Source of the DNA: Chitinophagales bacterium
GTDB taxonomy: Bacteria > Bacteroidota > Bacteroidia > Chitinophagales > Chitinophagaceae
Length of the DNA: 64,000 bases
Direction of reading: 5' to 3'
Assembly (NCBI GenBank): GCA_015655015.1
Contig: JAATFV010000038.1
Coordinates: 50,702 to 114,701 of the forward strand
Shown here: positions 1 to 8,399 of the stretch, one piece after another
Layout: each line of letters starts with the position of its first letter
How positions within the stretch are numbered: position 1 is the stretch's first letter
The notes under the pieces: model-generated
What the model saw: the letters and a program-made list of their open reading frames with translations, nothing else
Databases searched by the model: none
Told to the model about the DNA's origin: nothing
Program-made: the position numbers and the translations under genes

Positions 1-419
1 TGATTTTTTTTCGTCAACTCCCTTTTGCCAGCATGCTTTGCTCAGTTATGGACAAAACTCTTCCCGACGTCTTTTTAAAACGGATGGCAAAAATAGGGGA
101 AAAAAGATTATTAACAAATTGTGGAAAATAAGCGAAATAAGCTCCTATTCTGCGTTTTAAACAGCGATTAAAGACATTGGGACCACCCGATCCGGATCCG
201 GAGAAAACAATATACTATGCCCGGGTGTACATTCGTTCTTTTGTAAAGAGGGCTTTCTTTTACCCGGGGAGGTCCGGACATGCGTGATCCGCGATATTAA
301 TGACCCTGTCTTTCAGTAAATCGTGTCTTTGATAAAAACAGGAAATTTTTTTTACGTCAGCCCGTGAAACCCCCAAGCACGCTGTGTGAAACTCTAATGA
401 ACAAGGGGTTATGAATAAC
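1..419. other. Intergenic DNA at the left edge, no gene seen
   Basis: No open frame here looks like a protein gene. The stretch holds one DnaA-box-like sequence (120-128) and AT-rich segments around 100-170. It probably contains the upstream region of a gene lying to the left of the window together with the outer part of the candidate origin. Confidence 0.5.
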
Positions 420-775
420 TTGCCTTTTCGGTGGATAACCGACCTTTCCGGGGTCCGGATTTTGGGAGTAGATGGATAAGAACTTTAAAAAGGAAGAAGG
501 ACTCCGGACCGGTGGTGTACAACTACCCCTTTATTCAACATGAGCTAACAGAGGGAGCTCAAAATAGTTATCCGGATACTTTTTCCCTCCCCACTGGTGG
601 AAAAGTGACTGAAACCTTGATCTAATCCACCGATTCGATTGTTAAGTAAATGTGGATTACAGTGGATAACTTTGCTTTTCGTTCAGTACAATAAGCTGAT
701 AAAAATTCTTATCCACGAATTCACAGTCCTAATAGTAATAGATTATTTTATAAATAATAAATATTATTAAATACT
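420..775. promoter_or_regulatory. oriC: Candidate chromosomal replication origin (DnaA boxes, DnaA-trio, AT-rich unwinding tract)
   Basis: Measured against the DnaA box TTATCCACA or its complement TGTGGATAA, 8-of-9 matches lie at 430-438 (GGTGGATAA), 651-659 (TGTGGATTA), 661-669 (AGTGGATAA) and 709-717 (TTATCCACG); one more lies upstream at 120-128 (TGTGGAAAA). Weaker 7-of-9 matches are at 471-479 and 623-631. Twelve bases after the last box come four trinucleotides TAA-TAG-TAA-TAG (730-741), which fit the DnaA-trio described in bacterial origins, followed by an almost pure A/T tract (742-772) where unwinding could start. The order box, short spacer, trio, AT tract is the known layout of a basal unwinding system. 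mnmG (gidA) and two parS-like sites lie within 4.2 kb. dnaA itself is not in the window, so the assignment is inferred. Confidence 0.6.
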
Positions 776-1786
776 ATGGTAGATATAAACATCGTTGTGG
801 CTAAGGAAAAATTGACTGCAAAAGGTTTCCTGGACATAGCTATTTCTCCGGAGCTGGATTTGTTTTTTGAGATAGAAAAATTGAAGAAAGAAAAGAATGC
901 AGTTATACTGGCGCATTATTACCAGGAGGCGGATATCCAGGATGTAGCCGATTATATCGGGGATAGCCTGGGTTTAGCGCAGCAGGCGGAAAAGACGAAG
1001 GCGGATATGATCGTTTTCGCAGGCGTACATTTTATGGCGGAGACTGCGAAGATCTTGAATCCGGAAAAGAAAGTGGTGCTTCCGGATCTCAAGGCGGGAT
1101 GTTCCCTGGCGGATTCAGCGCCGGGATACCTCTTCAAGGCCTTCAGGGATAAACACCCTGACCATATCGTTATTTCTTATATCAACTGCTCCGCCGAGGT
1201 AAAGGCGCTGAGCGATATCATTTGCACCTCTTCCAACGCGGAAAAGATCGTTGAAAGCATCCCTCCCGGGCAAAAGATCATTTTTGCTCCGGATCGCAAT
1301 TTAGGGGCTTACCTGGTGAAGAAGACAGGCAGGGATATGCTGCTTTGGGACGGGGCCTGCATGGTTCATGAAATTTTCAGCCTGGAAAAGATAACGAAGC
1401 TGAAAATCAGGCATCCGAATGCAAAATTGATCGCACATCCCGAGTGTGAGGAACCCATATTGCGTCTGGCGGACTTTATAGGCTCTACCACGGCCTTATT
1501 AAAATATTCCCAATCCAACGCCTCTCAGGAATTTATCGTGGCAACAGAGGCCGGAATACTGCATCAGATGCAATTGGCCTCTCCGGGCAAAACATTCATT
1601 CCGGCTCCTCCGGATAACAGCTGTGCTTGTAATGATTGTCCCCATATGAAGCTGAATACCCTGGAGAAGCTGTATCTCTGCATGAAATACGAGGAACCGG
1701 AGCTGATCATGGACGAGGCGTTGAGGACGGCTGCCAGAAGGCCTATTGAGCGCATGCTGGAGATCAGCGCTCAGTATGGGTTATAG
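776..1786 (+). CDS. nadA: Quinolinate synthase NadA
   Basis: NadA condenses iminoaspartate with dihydroxyacetone phosphate to quinolinate, a step of de novo NAD synthesis in the cytoplasm. The 336-residue product has the family length. Three cysteines at the positions known to hold the oxygen-sensitive [4Fe-4S] cluster are visible: C109 in KAGCSLAD, C195 in DGACMVHE and C288 in CACNDCPHM. Further family motifs are ILAHYYQ near residue 45 and HPECEEP near 221. The ATG at 776 follows directly on the AT-rich tract of the candidate origin and has no recognisable ribosome-binding site, as is usual in Bacteroidota. It is convergent with mnmG. nadD, a later step of the same pathway, is 3.9 kb away; no nadB or nadC is in the window. 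Confidence 0.97.
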   Translation: MVDINIVVAKEKLTAKGFLDIAISPELDLFFEIEKLKKEKNAVILAHYYQEADIQDVADYIGDSLGLAQQAEKTKADMIVFAGVHFMAETAKILNPEKKVVLPDLKAGCSLADSAPGYLFKAFRDKHPDHIVISYINCSAEVKALSDIICTSSNAEKIVESIPPGQKIIFAPDRNLGAYLVKKTGRDMLLWDGACMVHEIFSLEKITKLKIRHPNAKLIAHPECEEPILRLADFIGSTTALLKYSQSNASQEFIVATEAGILHQMQLASPGKTFIPAPPDNSCACNDCPHMKLNTLEKLYLCMKYEEPELIMDEALRTAARRPIERMLEISAQYGL

Positions 1787-1995
1787 TGGATAGCTGAGAG
1801 ATATCACGCCGGAGGTGAAGAGTTTAGGGCTCTTTCCGGTAACTCTGATAATCGATGATCCTGTTAATTTTTGTTCTGGTTGAACTAGTAGCAGAATGTG
1901 ACTGATCGGAGCAGCTGCGAAGGAATGTCTCTTTCGCTTACAATAATATTATGTCTTATTTATATATTATATAATTTATATATAAAACTGCCCTT

Positions 1996-3858
1996 TTACC
2001 GCCCCATATAGACCATCAGGATCTGGACATCACTTGGGTTTACTCCACTGATCCGGCTGGCTTGTCCCAAGGTCCGGGGTCGGATCTTTTTGAATTTTTG
2101 CAGGGCTTCGTTCGAGAGTGAATTTATCTTGTCGTAATTGAAACTGTCTGGAATGAGGAGATCTTCTAACTGTGCCATCTTCTGAACCAATTCTTTTTCT
2201 TTTTCTATGTAGACGGCATACTTGATCTGTATCTCTGCTTCTTCTACTATCTCTCTATCGAATTCATCGAGGGTAAGCGCCAGGCGGGGAATGGCATTGA
2301 TCATGGAAGGGAGATCTATGCCAGGACGGAGAAGCACCTGGTTAGCTTTTTGTTTTTGAGTAAGAGTAGCGGAATTTTTGTCAAGCAGGTATTGTTCGGA
2401 TTCTATCTGTTCGAGAGAGAATTCGCGGAGGGTTGTTTTTATTTTTTCGACCCCTGTTTTTTTAACGAGTGTTCTATCCATTCTTTCCTGCGATGCCAGT
2501 CCGAGGCGATAGCTTAATTCTGTCAGGCGAAGATCCGCGTTGTCTTGCCGGAGCAGTGTTCTGAATTCTGCTCTTGAGGTAAACATGCGATAAGGTTCTT
2601 CTGTACCCTTACTGATGAGATCGTCAATGAGAACGCCTATGTAGGCTTCACTTCTTTTGAGAATGACAGCTTCCAGCTGATTGATCTTTTGGTGTGCATT
2701 GATGCCGGCCATGAGGCCCTGGCAAGCTGCTTCCTCATAACCGGTGGTTCCGTTGATCTGCCCTGCAAAGAAGAGGTTGTCGAGACCCTTGGTTTCCAAA
2801 GAATGCCTGAGCTGGGTAGGTGGAAAGTAATCATATTCTATCGCGTAACCGGGACGAAAGATGCGGACTTTCTCAAATCCGGGAACATGACGAAGTGCTT
2901 CATATTGTACTTCTTCGGGGAGCGACGTCGAAAATCCATTCACATAAATCTCTACCGTATTCCATCCTTCGGGTTCTATAAAAAGTTGATGGCGATCTCT
3001 CTCTGCAAAACGATTGATCTTATCTTCAATGCTGGGACAATAACGAGGTCCTACTCCTTCAATTCTGCCCGTATACATAGGGCTTCTATCAAAGCCTGTT
3101 TTAAGAATATCATGGACGGTTTGACTGGTATAGGTTATCCAACAGCTCCGTTGCTCTTTTGGTTTTGGGGTGTTCAGGTAGGAAAAACCAACGATCTCAT
3201 CATCGCCTTTTTGCTCTTCCATTTTGGAATAATCCAGGCTGCGACCATCGATCCTGGGAGGCGTGCCTGTTTTAAGGCGATCACTTTCAAATCCAAGAGA
3301 CACCAATTGTTCTGTGATTCCGGTGGCAGCTTTTTCCGCGACTCTCCCACCTCCAAACCTCTTTTCGCCTATATGTATAACACCGTTGAGAAAAGTTCCG
3401 CTGGTGACAACTACCGCCCGGGATTGTATTTCGTGTCCAAGGCCGGTGACGACGCCATAAACTTTATTATCCTTGACCAACAACGAACTAACCATATCTT
3501 GGTAAAAGTCTACATTAGGGGTCTTTTCAAGCATATCACGCCAGGTGGCAGCAAAGAGCATCCGGTCACTTTGTGCACGGGGACTCCACATAGCAGGTCC
3601 TTTTGACCGATTGAGCATTCGAAATTGAATCATGCTTGCGTCAGTGACAATTCCAGAATATCCTCCCATAGCATCTATTTCTCGCACAATCTGGCCTTTG
3701 GCAATACCACCCATGGCCGGATTACAGCTCATTTGAGCGATGGTTTGCATATTCATGGTTATCAAAAGAACCTTTGAACCGAGATTAGCTGCTGCTGCTG
3801 CTGCTTCGCAACCGGCATGACCGGCGCCTACTACAATTACATCGTATTTAGGAAACAT
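1996..3858 (-). CDS. mnmG: tRNA U34 carboxymethylaminomethyl synthesis enzyme MnmG (GidA)
   Basis: MnmG is the FAD-dependent subunit which, with MnmE, builds the 5-carboxymethylaminomethyl group on wobble uridine 34 of certain tRNAs. The 620-residue protein begins with a dinucleotide-binding fold (VVGAGHAGCEA, residues 9-19), carries the family signatures GTFLNGVIHIG and KRFGGGR, and has the usual helical C-terminal half. Length is normal. Just upstream on its strand lies a TAATTTTG box (3866-3873) fitting the Bacteroidota -7 element; a parS-like palindrome (3881-3896) sits where the promoter spacer would be, so ParB binding could affect transcription. mnmE is not in the window. mnmG is often origin-proximal, which agrees with the candidate oriC 1.2 kb beyond its 3' end. 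Confidence 0.97.
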   Translation of the reverse strand: MFPKYDVIVVGAGHAGCEAAAAAANLGSKVLLITMNMQTIAQMSCNPAMGGIAKGQIVREIDAMGGYSGIVTDASMIQFRMLNRSKGPAMWSPRAQSDRMLFAATWRDMLEKTPNVDFYQDMVSSLLVKDNKVYGVVTGLGHEIQSRAVVVTSGTFLNGVIHIGEKRFGGGRVAEKAATGITEQLVSLGFESDRLKTGTPPRIDGRSLDYSKMEEQKGDDEIVGFSYLNTPKPKEQRSCWITYTSQTVHDILKTGFDRSPMYTGRIEGVGPRYCPSIEDKINRFAERDRHQLFIEPEGWNTVEIYVNGFSTSLPEEVQYEALRHVPGFEKVRIFRPGYAIEYDYFPPTQLRHSLETKGLDNLFFAGQINGTTGYEEAACQGLMAGINAHQKINQLEAVILKRSEAYIGVLIDDLISKGTEEPYRMFTSRAEFRTLLRQDNADLRLTELSYRLGLASQERMDRTLVKKTGVEKIKTTLREFSLEQIESEQYLLDKNSATLTQKQKANQVLLRPGIDLPSMINAIPRLALTLDEFDREIVEEAEIQIKYAVYIEKEKELVQKMAQLEDLLIPDSFNYDKINSLSNEALQKFKKIRPRTLGQASRISGVNPSDVQILMVYMGR

Positions 3859-3880
3859 AGTGCGGCAAAATTACCATTTC

Positions 3881-3896
3881 CGTTCCACGTGGAACA
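3881..3896. promoter_or_regulatory. parS: parS-like site 1
   Basis: CGTTCCACGTGGAACA contains the perfect 14-base palindrome GTTCCACGTGGAAC (3882-3895). It matches the widely conserved ParB-binding consensus TGTTNCACGTGNAACA at all but the first fixed base. It lies 23 bases upstream of the mnmG start, within the likely promoter. parS sites cluster near oriC in most bacteria, so this site supports the origin assignment. Confidence 0.75.
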
Positions 3897-4890
3897 GAAT
3901 GGGTATGTAAATATTGTTTGTAAGCGAATGTATTAGCAGATATTTTCTTTACGCTGGGGCGAGGACCAGATGGTTATAAGTGCAGGAGAGTATAAGGAGA
4001 CCTTTATTTATTGGGGGCTCTTTTTTGTATAATGTATCCTTATATGGGTAACTGCCTATATGGGTAACTGAGCAAGTAACCAGGGATTACTTCTAAAGGA
4101 GAAGGAGGTACCAGTTGGATATCTGGGAATATTGAGAGAAAGGTTCTACCAATTTTTAGTGTGTAGAAAAATATAGTCATGCTGATACCCCGAAGGGGAA
4201 TGTATATCTAACCTCTGAGGTAGGTAGGTGTGGATAGTGCTGAGCACATGTGTGAGATAGTAAATGAGCATTATTCATTCTTGAAAATGGAAAAAGCTTT
4301 ACAGAAGTAGCTAACTATTGGATGCTCAGCAGATGAGATTTCATTTTATCGGCGTCAAATTGCCTCCATTTAGTTTAAAATCACATTGATTTGATAGCAT
4401 TTTAAATCGAAAAGAGATGAGGAACGTGAATATTATAAATCAAACGACCCTTAAGAGATCAGTGTATCATCTGTTTGGATATCTGGTAATGGATATTATA
4501 AGGCTCTTGATGACCATTAGTAAGTTGTCTTGGGGCCTTTTTTTGACTTTTGTGCTCGTTTGGAGAATCGTTGTTTAAAGGATGGAAATTATGGACCTAA
4601 GATTAGAGTAATTGAAGGCTTTTTTTGGCGTAGTGAAATTTATCTTCCTGTACTAAGCTGCTGACTTTAGGATTTTGCTCGCTGTGATTGATATTGTCCT
4701 TTTCCCGTAGTATTGTCCTTTGGGTTCCGTTTGCCTGATAGTTTTGGATATAAGTTTCAATAGGCAGGAGGGTGACAGGCTAGATATTAGGTCAAGGCTA
4801 TTAGCTAATAAGAGACTTGGGGGTATACTCCAATACCATAGAAATTCTTTACTGTGGCCGCCAGAGATAGGCAGGATTATACATGTAGAG
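3897..4890. other. 1-kb AT-rich gene-poor gap between parS-like sites
   Basis: I see no convincing gene here. Two 14-base copies of TATATGGGTAACTG stand at 4041-4054 and 4057-4070 (16-base period). The phrase TTGGATATCTGG recurs near 4115 and 4475. Open frames across 4653-4920 on both strands are short, without family features, and one of them begins inside the second parS-like site. The stretch may be decayed sequence or an origin-proximal segregation region; the sequence does not decide. Confidence 0.4.
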
Positions 4891-4906
4891 TGTTCCACAT
4901 GGAACA
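4891..4906. promoter_or_regulatory. parS: parS-like site 2
   Basis: TGTTCCACATGGAACA matches the parS consensus TGTTNCACGTGNAACA except for A in place of G at position 9, so the dyad is perfect apart from its centre. It lies next to the 3' end of ybeY, 1.0 kb from the first site. Read on the minus strand it encodes Met-Phe-His-Val-Glu-His, the telltale N-terminus of spurious open frames that start inside parS. Confidence 0.65.
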
Positions 4907-4907
4907 T

Positions 4908-5351
4908 TCAGGAGAAATAAAGGGCCAGATACTTATCCTCCATTTTCCTCATTAATACTTCTTCCTCTTTTTTCTTATCTCTATATCCACATAAATGTAA
5001 AGCACCATGAAAAATTACACGGTGCATCTCTTTCTTTAAAGTAGTCTTAAAATGGCCGGCATTCTCCCTTACCCTGTCAACACTAATGTATATTTCAGCA
5101 TTTATAGCTTCGTCCGGTTCAGATAGGCCAAAAGTGATGATATCAGTGTAAAAGTCATGTTTAAGGTATAACTTATTGATCTCCAGGAGATATTCATCAG
5201 AGCAAAAGATATAATTCAGCTCCTGTAGTTTCTTTCTCTCTCTTTTAAACAGTGTTTCTATAAAAGATTTCAGGGAAGAGCGTTCAGTAAGAGAAAAGCC
5301 GTCCTGAAGGAAGTGAAATCGAATTTTTGATGCAGATGAAGTAGAAGACAT
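4908..5351 (-). CDS. ybeY: Endoribonuclease YbeY (rRNA maturation)
   Basis: YbeY is a metal-dependent RNase needed for 16S rRNA 3'-end maturation and ribosome quality control. The 147-residue protein has the family's metal-binding region HGALHLCGYRD with H115 and H119. The third ligand, histidine in the classical HxxxHxxGYDH motif, is replaced here: the residue after GYR is D125 and no histidine follows. From memory this variant is usual in Bacteroidota, so it is not read as inactivation. In this phylum ybeY often precedes mnmG; here the two are on the same strand but separated by 1 kb containing two parS-like sites. It is divergent from feoA. Confidence 0.92.
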   Translation of the reverse strand: MSSTSSASKIRFHFLQDGFSLTERSSLKSFIETLFKRERKKLQELNYIFCSDEYLLEINKLYLKHDFYTDIITFGLSEPDEAINAEIYISVDRVRENAGHFKTTLKKEMHRVIFHGALHLCGYRDKKKEEEVLMRKMEDKYLALYFS

Positions 5352-5429
5352 TTTGAAAGTGCTAAGCTTATTTGAGCCGGCAAAGTTTAATTTTATTTAC
5401 CGCTTTACAAGGGATAATTTTGTTCTATA

Positions 5430-5660
5430 ATGAAGAGATTATCAGAGTTAGGACCCGGAACAATTGCCAGAATACATTCTTTCGAAAAGAACGACCTGTT
5501 CCTGAAATTAATGGAAATGGGCTGTGTACCAGGTGAGCTGATCAAGGTTGAGCTAATTGCCCCCCTGGGAGATCCTATTTCTATAACAGTGGCAGGTTAT
5601 AACTTAAGCCTCCGCCTTGATGAGGCAGAAAATATTTTCATGGAAGAGGAGGTATTATAA
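5430..5660 (+). CDS. feoA: FeoA-family protein
   Basis: FeoA is a small SH3-like cytoplasmic protein that interacts with the ferrous iron transporter FeoB. The 76-residue product fits the family in length and pattern (LSELGPGTIARI at the N-terminus, LMEMGCVPGE near residue 30, ending in a strand with LSLRLDEAE). A TAATTTTG box at 5415-5422 lies only 7 bases before the ATG, which would give an almost leaderless transcript if used; no clear -33 TTG is seen. Its stop overlaps the nadD start by one base (TAATG), so the two are probably translationally coupled. feoB is not adjacent but 31 kb away on the other strand. Confidence 0.9.
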   Translation: MKRLSELGPGTIARIHSFEKNDLFLKLMEMGCVPGELIKVELIAPLGDPISITVAGYNLSLRLDEAENIFMEEEVL

Positions 5661-6235
5661 TGCAGATCGGTTTGTATTTCGGATCATTTAACCCCATTCA
5701 CCACGGACACCTGCTTATTGCCAATTATATCCTGGAGAACACTGAACTCGATCAGGTATGGTTTGTCGTTTCCCCGCAAAATCCTCTGAAGCCTTCCGGG
5801 TCACTTCTGAATGAATATCATCGCCTTTACCTGGTGAAATTGGCTGTTGAAGGTGAAAACCGGTTAAAAGCATCCGATATTGAATTTAAATTACCCAAGC
5901 CATCTTATACAGCGGATACCCTTACTTATTTGCAAGAGAAGTATCCTGCCCATAAATTCTCCCTGATCATGGGTAGTGATAGCTTTCAGAATCTTTCGAA
6001 ATGGAAAAATCATACGTTCATCCTTCAGAATTATCCGGTCTATATTTATAAACGTACCCAGCACGAGGTCCTCCCCGCTTACCCCGGAACAAAAAAAATC
6101 ATTGTACTCTCAGCCCCTCTCCTGCCCATTTCGGCAACAGAGATTCGTAAAAAAATTAAAGAAGGGAAATCTATCCGTTACCTGGTCCCGGATAACGTAA
6201 GGGAAGAAATAGAAAAAAACGGTTATTACCGGTAA
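5660..6235 (+). CDS. nadD: Nicotinate-nucleotide adenylyltransferase NadD
   Basis: NadD transfers AMP from ATP to nicotinate mononucleotide, giving deamido-NAD. The 191-residue protein shows the nucleotidyltransferase motifs GSFNPIHHGHL (residues 8-18, with the (H/T)xGH signature) and ISATEIRKKI near residue 155, followed by the typical tail around VPDNVREEIEKNGYY. The start ATG overlaps the stop of feoA. The gene ends only 8 bases from the 3' end of the convergent YjbR-family gene, so any terminator must lie within coding sequence. With nadA it forms part of the de novo NAD route, though the genes are not in one operon. Confidence 0.95.
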   Translation: MQIGLYFGSFNPIHHGHLLIANYILENTELDQVWFVVSPQNPLKPSGSLLNEYHRLYLVKLAVEGENRLKASDIEFKLPKPSYTADTLTYLQEKYPAHKFSLIMGSDSFQNLSKWKNHTFILQNYPVYIYKRTQHEVLPAYPGTKKIIVLSAPLLPISATEIRKKIKEGKSIRYLVPDNVREEIEKNGYYR

Positions 6236-6243
6236 GAACAACT

Positions 6244-6594
6244 TTACAAAAGACCCTCCTGCATTTTTTTAGGGAGAGATCTTACCACCAGCTCATAAGA
6301 ATCATCGATCATTTCTTTCAGCATCCTTATAGAAAGACTCCCATCCACGGTGACGGTATTCCATAGTTTCTTATTCATATGATATCCCGGTTGAATAGCC
6401 GAAAATTTTTCCCGCCATTCAATGGCCTTTTCAGGATCACATTTTACGTTGAATTGTAACACCGGGCTGTCAAGAGAGCTTAAAAGAAATATCTTTCCTT
6501 TGACTTTGAATACCAGGGTCGTTTCGCCGAATGGAAATCCTTCCTCCACCTCTTTCTTCTCCAGACAATAGCTACGTAAAGATTCTATATCCAT
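6244..6594 (-). CDS. MmcQ/YjbR-family protein
   Basis: The 116-residue protein matches the small MmcQ/YjbR family with its CyaY-like DNA-binding fold: an N-terminal LRSYCLEKKEVEEGFPFGE segment, a central KGKIFLLSSL strand and the PGYHMNKKLWNTV motif. The family's role is not settled; binding of nucleic acid has been proposed. It is a single gene convergent with nadD, with an AT-rich upstream region (6600-6650) that could hold its promoter. Length and features are complete. Confidence 0.85.
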   Translation of the reverse strand: MDIESLRSYCLEKKEVEEGFPFGETTLVFKVKGKIFLLSSLDSPVLQFNVKCDPEKAIEWREKFSAIQPGYHMNKKLWNTVTVDGSLSIRMLKEMIDDSYELVVRSLPKKMQEGLL

Positions 6595-7097
6595 TTTTAA
6601 TTATATTATAGATTAGATAAATATATAAATATTTAATTAGTACTTGTATAATCAAAACATGCCAGCCTTACCCATACCCGCCCTCTTATACTCAATCCCC
6701 CTAAAGACCGGAGATGATCGGTAGTGATCGTCGCTTTCCAAAACTCACGGTTGCCAGATTGTGCAGTTACCGATATAAAAAATAACAAAACGCAGAAGAG
6801 GACGGATTTTTTATTTTAGATTGTTTGGTCCTTATTCAATATACAAAATCAGGACGAAAAAAGGTCAATAAAGAACCCCGGGCCCGATAACAGGCATTAT
6901 CATCCGAAATAGCAGAAGCGATATCTCTGATAACGACGAATGGCGAAACCCTCATGAACAACATTAAAAAGATAGTATGTTCCGAAGTAAACACCTGTTA
7001 AATCCCTGAACTGGACGATTCCTTTTGTTCATGTTTTCAACAATCAATAAATTGTACGCTCATTCACCGTGGTTACCATTACACCCAAAAAAGAAAC
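6595..7097. other. Intergenic region, possible gene scar
   Basis: About 500 bases without a clear gene. The first 60 bases are AT-rich and probably hold the promoter of the YjbR-family gene. On the minus strand 6836-6955 is an open stretch of 39 codons containing SPFVVIRDIASAISDD, which faintly recalls the PFVVIRxISD segment of MTA/SAH nucleosidase-like proteins. No other part of such a gene is visible, so it could be a decayed fragment or chance. Confidence 0.25.
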
Positions 7098-8351
7098 TTG
7101 AAGATTTTATATCGACATATTGCTTTTCTGAAAGCAGTGTTCTTGTATAGTATTTCTGCCTTCGGCGGACCCCAGGCGCATTTTGCCATGATGATGAAGA
7201 CATTTGTGAACAAGCGGAGGGACGTCACCGAGGAAGAATTAATGGACTACAATGCCTTTTGTCAACTGCTTCCCGGAGCTTCTTCTACACAGACACTCAC
7301 CCTGATCGGTTATAAAAGGGGCGGCGTTGTCCTGGCTATGGTGACCCTGGTGATCTGGACGCTGCCCGCCTGTATCTTGATGGGCTGTTTTTCTTTTTTC
7401 CTGGGATACATCAACCAGCGTACACTAAAAACTGTCGAGCTCTTCCGCTTTGTCGCGCCCATGGCCGTAGGTTTCCTCGTCTATGCTGCGCAGAAAGCAT
7501 TCATGATCTCCATCCATAACACCATTACACGTGTTATCCTGGCGGTCAGCGCCATCGCTACCTTTTTCCTGTTCAAGACCCCATGGATCTTTCCGATCCT
7601 CATTGTCCTGGGAGGTTTCGTCACGAACCTGAGCAGCCGCCGTATCCCTCAAAAAGAATTATTACCTAAAAAGATCAAGTGGGGCAATATCTGGCTGTTC
7701 GCAATTATTTTCCTTTTGGCCGGAGCCGGTAGTGAAATTTCCCGAAAGAACAACTGGCCCAGCCGCCCGGCGCTCAACCTTTTCGAAAACACCTATCGCT
7801 TCGGAAGCCTCGTCTTTGGGGGAGGGCAGGTGCTGATCCCTATGATGTACGAACAATTCGTAGTTCGCCCGGAATCACAAAAGCTGATTCAACGCAATCC
7901 CAATATCATCCGCATCAATAAAGAGGATTTCTTTTCGGGAGCGGGAATGGTCCAGGCCATACCGGGACCTGTCTTTTCGGTGGCTTCCTTTATGGGAGGG
8001 ATTGCCATGAAGGACAGGGGACCTGCCATGCAGGTTCTGGGATGTATTATCGCCACCACGGGAGTATTTTTACCGAGCGCCTTGCTGGTCCTCTTCTTTT
8101 TTCCGATCTGGCACAATTTGAAAAAATATGCAACGGTATACCGCGCCCTGGAAGGAATTAATGCCGTTGTAGTAGGAATAATGATCGCAGCAGCTTTTTA
8201 CATGATGAAAGACATTCCCACCGTCAAATGGGAGGATCTGTTATTGAATACGGGCGTGATTGCCGGCACCTGGTGCCTCTTGAATTTCACCAGGCTTCCA
8301 TCACCTGTGATCGTACTGTGCTGCCTGCTGCTGGGCTTGGGATTCGCTTAG
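7098..8351 (+). CDS. chrA: Chromate transporter ChrA (two-domain)
   Basis: CHR-family membrane proteins export chromate; many members have unknown natural substrates. This 417-residue protein has both halves of the long-chain form: an N-terminal domain with [13 protein letters not shown] (residues 19-31) and a C-terminal domain with [11 protein letters not shown] near 236 and [16 protein letters not shown] near 280. About ten membrane segments are apparent. The start is a TTG at 7098; no in-frame ATG or GTG lies near it, and the N-terminus from this codon aligns with the usual family start, so I accept it. It stands alone, convergent with the helicase gene downstream. Confidence 0.9.
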   Translation: MKILYRHIAFLKAVFLYSISAFGGPQAHFAMMMKTFVNKRRDVTEEELMDYNAFCQLLPGASSTQTLTLIGYKRGGVVLAMVTLVIWTLPACILMGCFSFFLGYINQRTLKTVELFRFVAPMAVGFLVYAAQKAFMISIHNTITRVILAVSAIATFFLFKTPWIFPILIVLGGFVTNLSSRRIPQKELLPKKIKWGNIWLFAIIFLLAGAGSEISRKNNWPSRPALNLFENTYRFGSLVFGGGQVLIPMMYEQFVVRPESQKLIQRNPNIIRINKEDFFSGAGMVQAIPGPVFSVASFMGGIAMKDRGPAMQVLGCIIATTGVFLPSALLVLFFFPIWHNLKKYATVYRALEGINAVVVGIMIAAAFYMMKDIPTVKWEDLLLNTGVIAGTWCLLNFTRLPSPVIVLCCLLLGLGFA

Positions 8352-8399
8352 CATCGTCCTCTGATCCGGGCTATCGGGATATCCGGCAGTTCCTGATAC

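Noticed and set aside
431..625. 64-codon open frame in the candidate origin
   Set aside because: It overlaps DnaA-box-like sequences, has no family features, and a TGA/TAA-poor stretch of this length is expected by chance.
2689..3606. 305-codon frame opposite mnmG
   Set aside because: It is antisense to a conserved gene with complete family motifs and shows none itself.
4041..4070. Two adjacent copies of TATATGGGTAACTG as a possible repeat array or iteron
   Set aside because: Only two units are present and there is no CRISPR-like spacing or further copy in the window.
4653..4907. 84-codon minus-strand frame beginning Met-Phe-His-Val-Glu-His
   Set aside because: The N-terminus is the translation of the parS-like site, a known source of spurious gene calls; the rest has no protein-like features.
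6836..6955. 39-codon minus-strand stretch resembling the PFVVIRxISD segment of nucleosidases
   Set aside because: Only about 15 residues look similar and no other part of such a gene is found, so I record it only as a possible scar.
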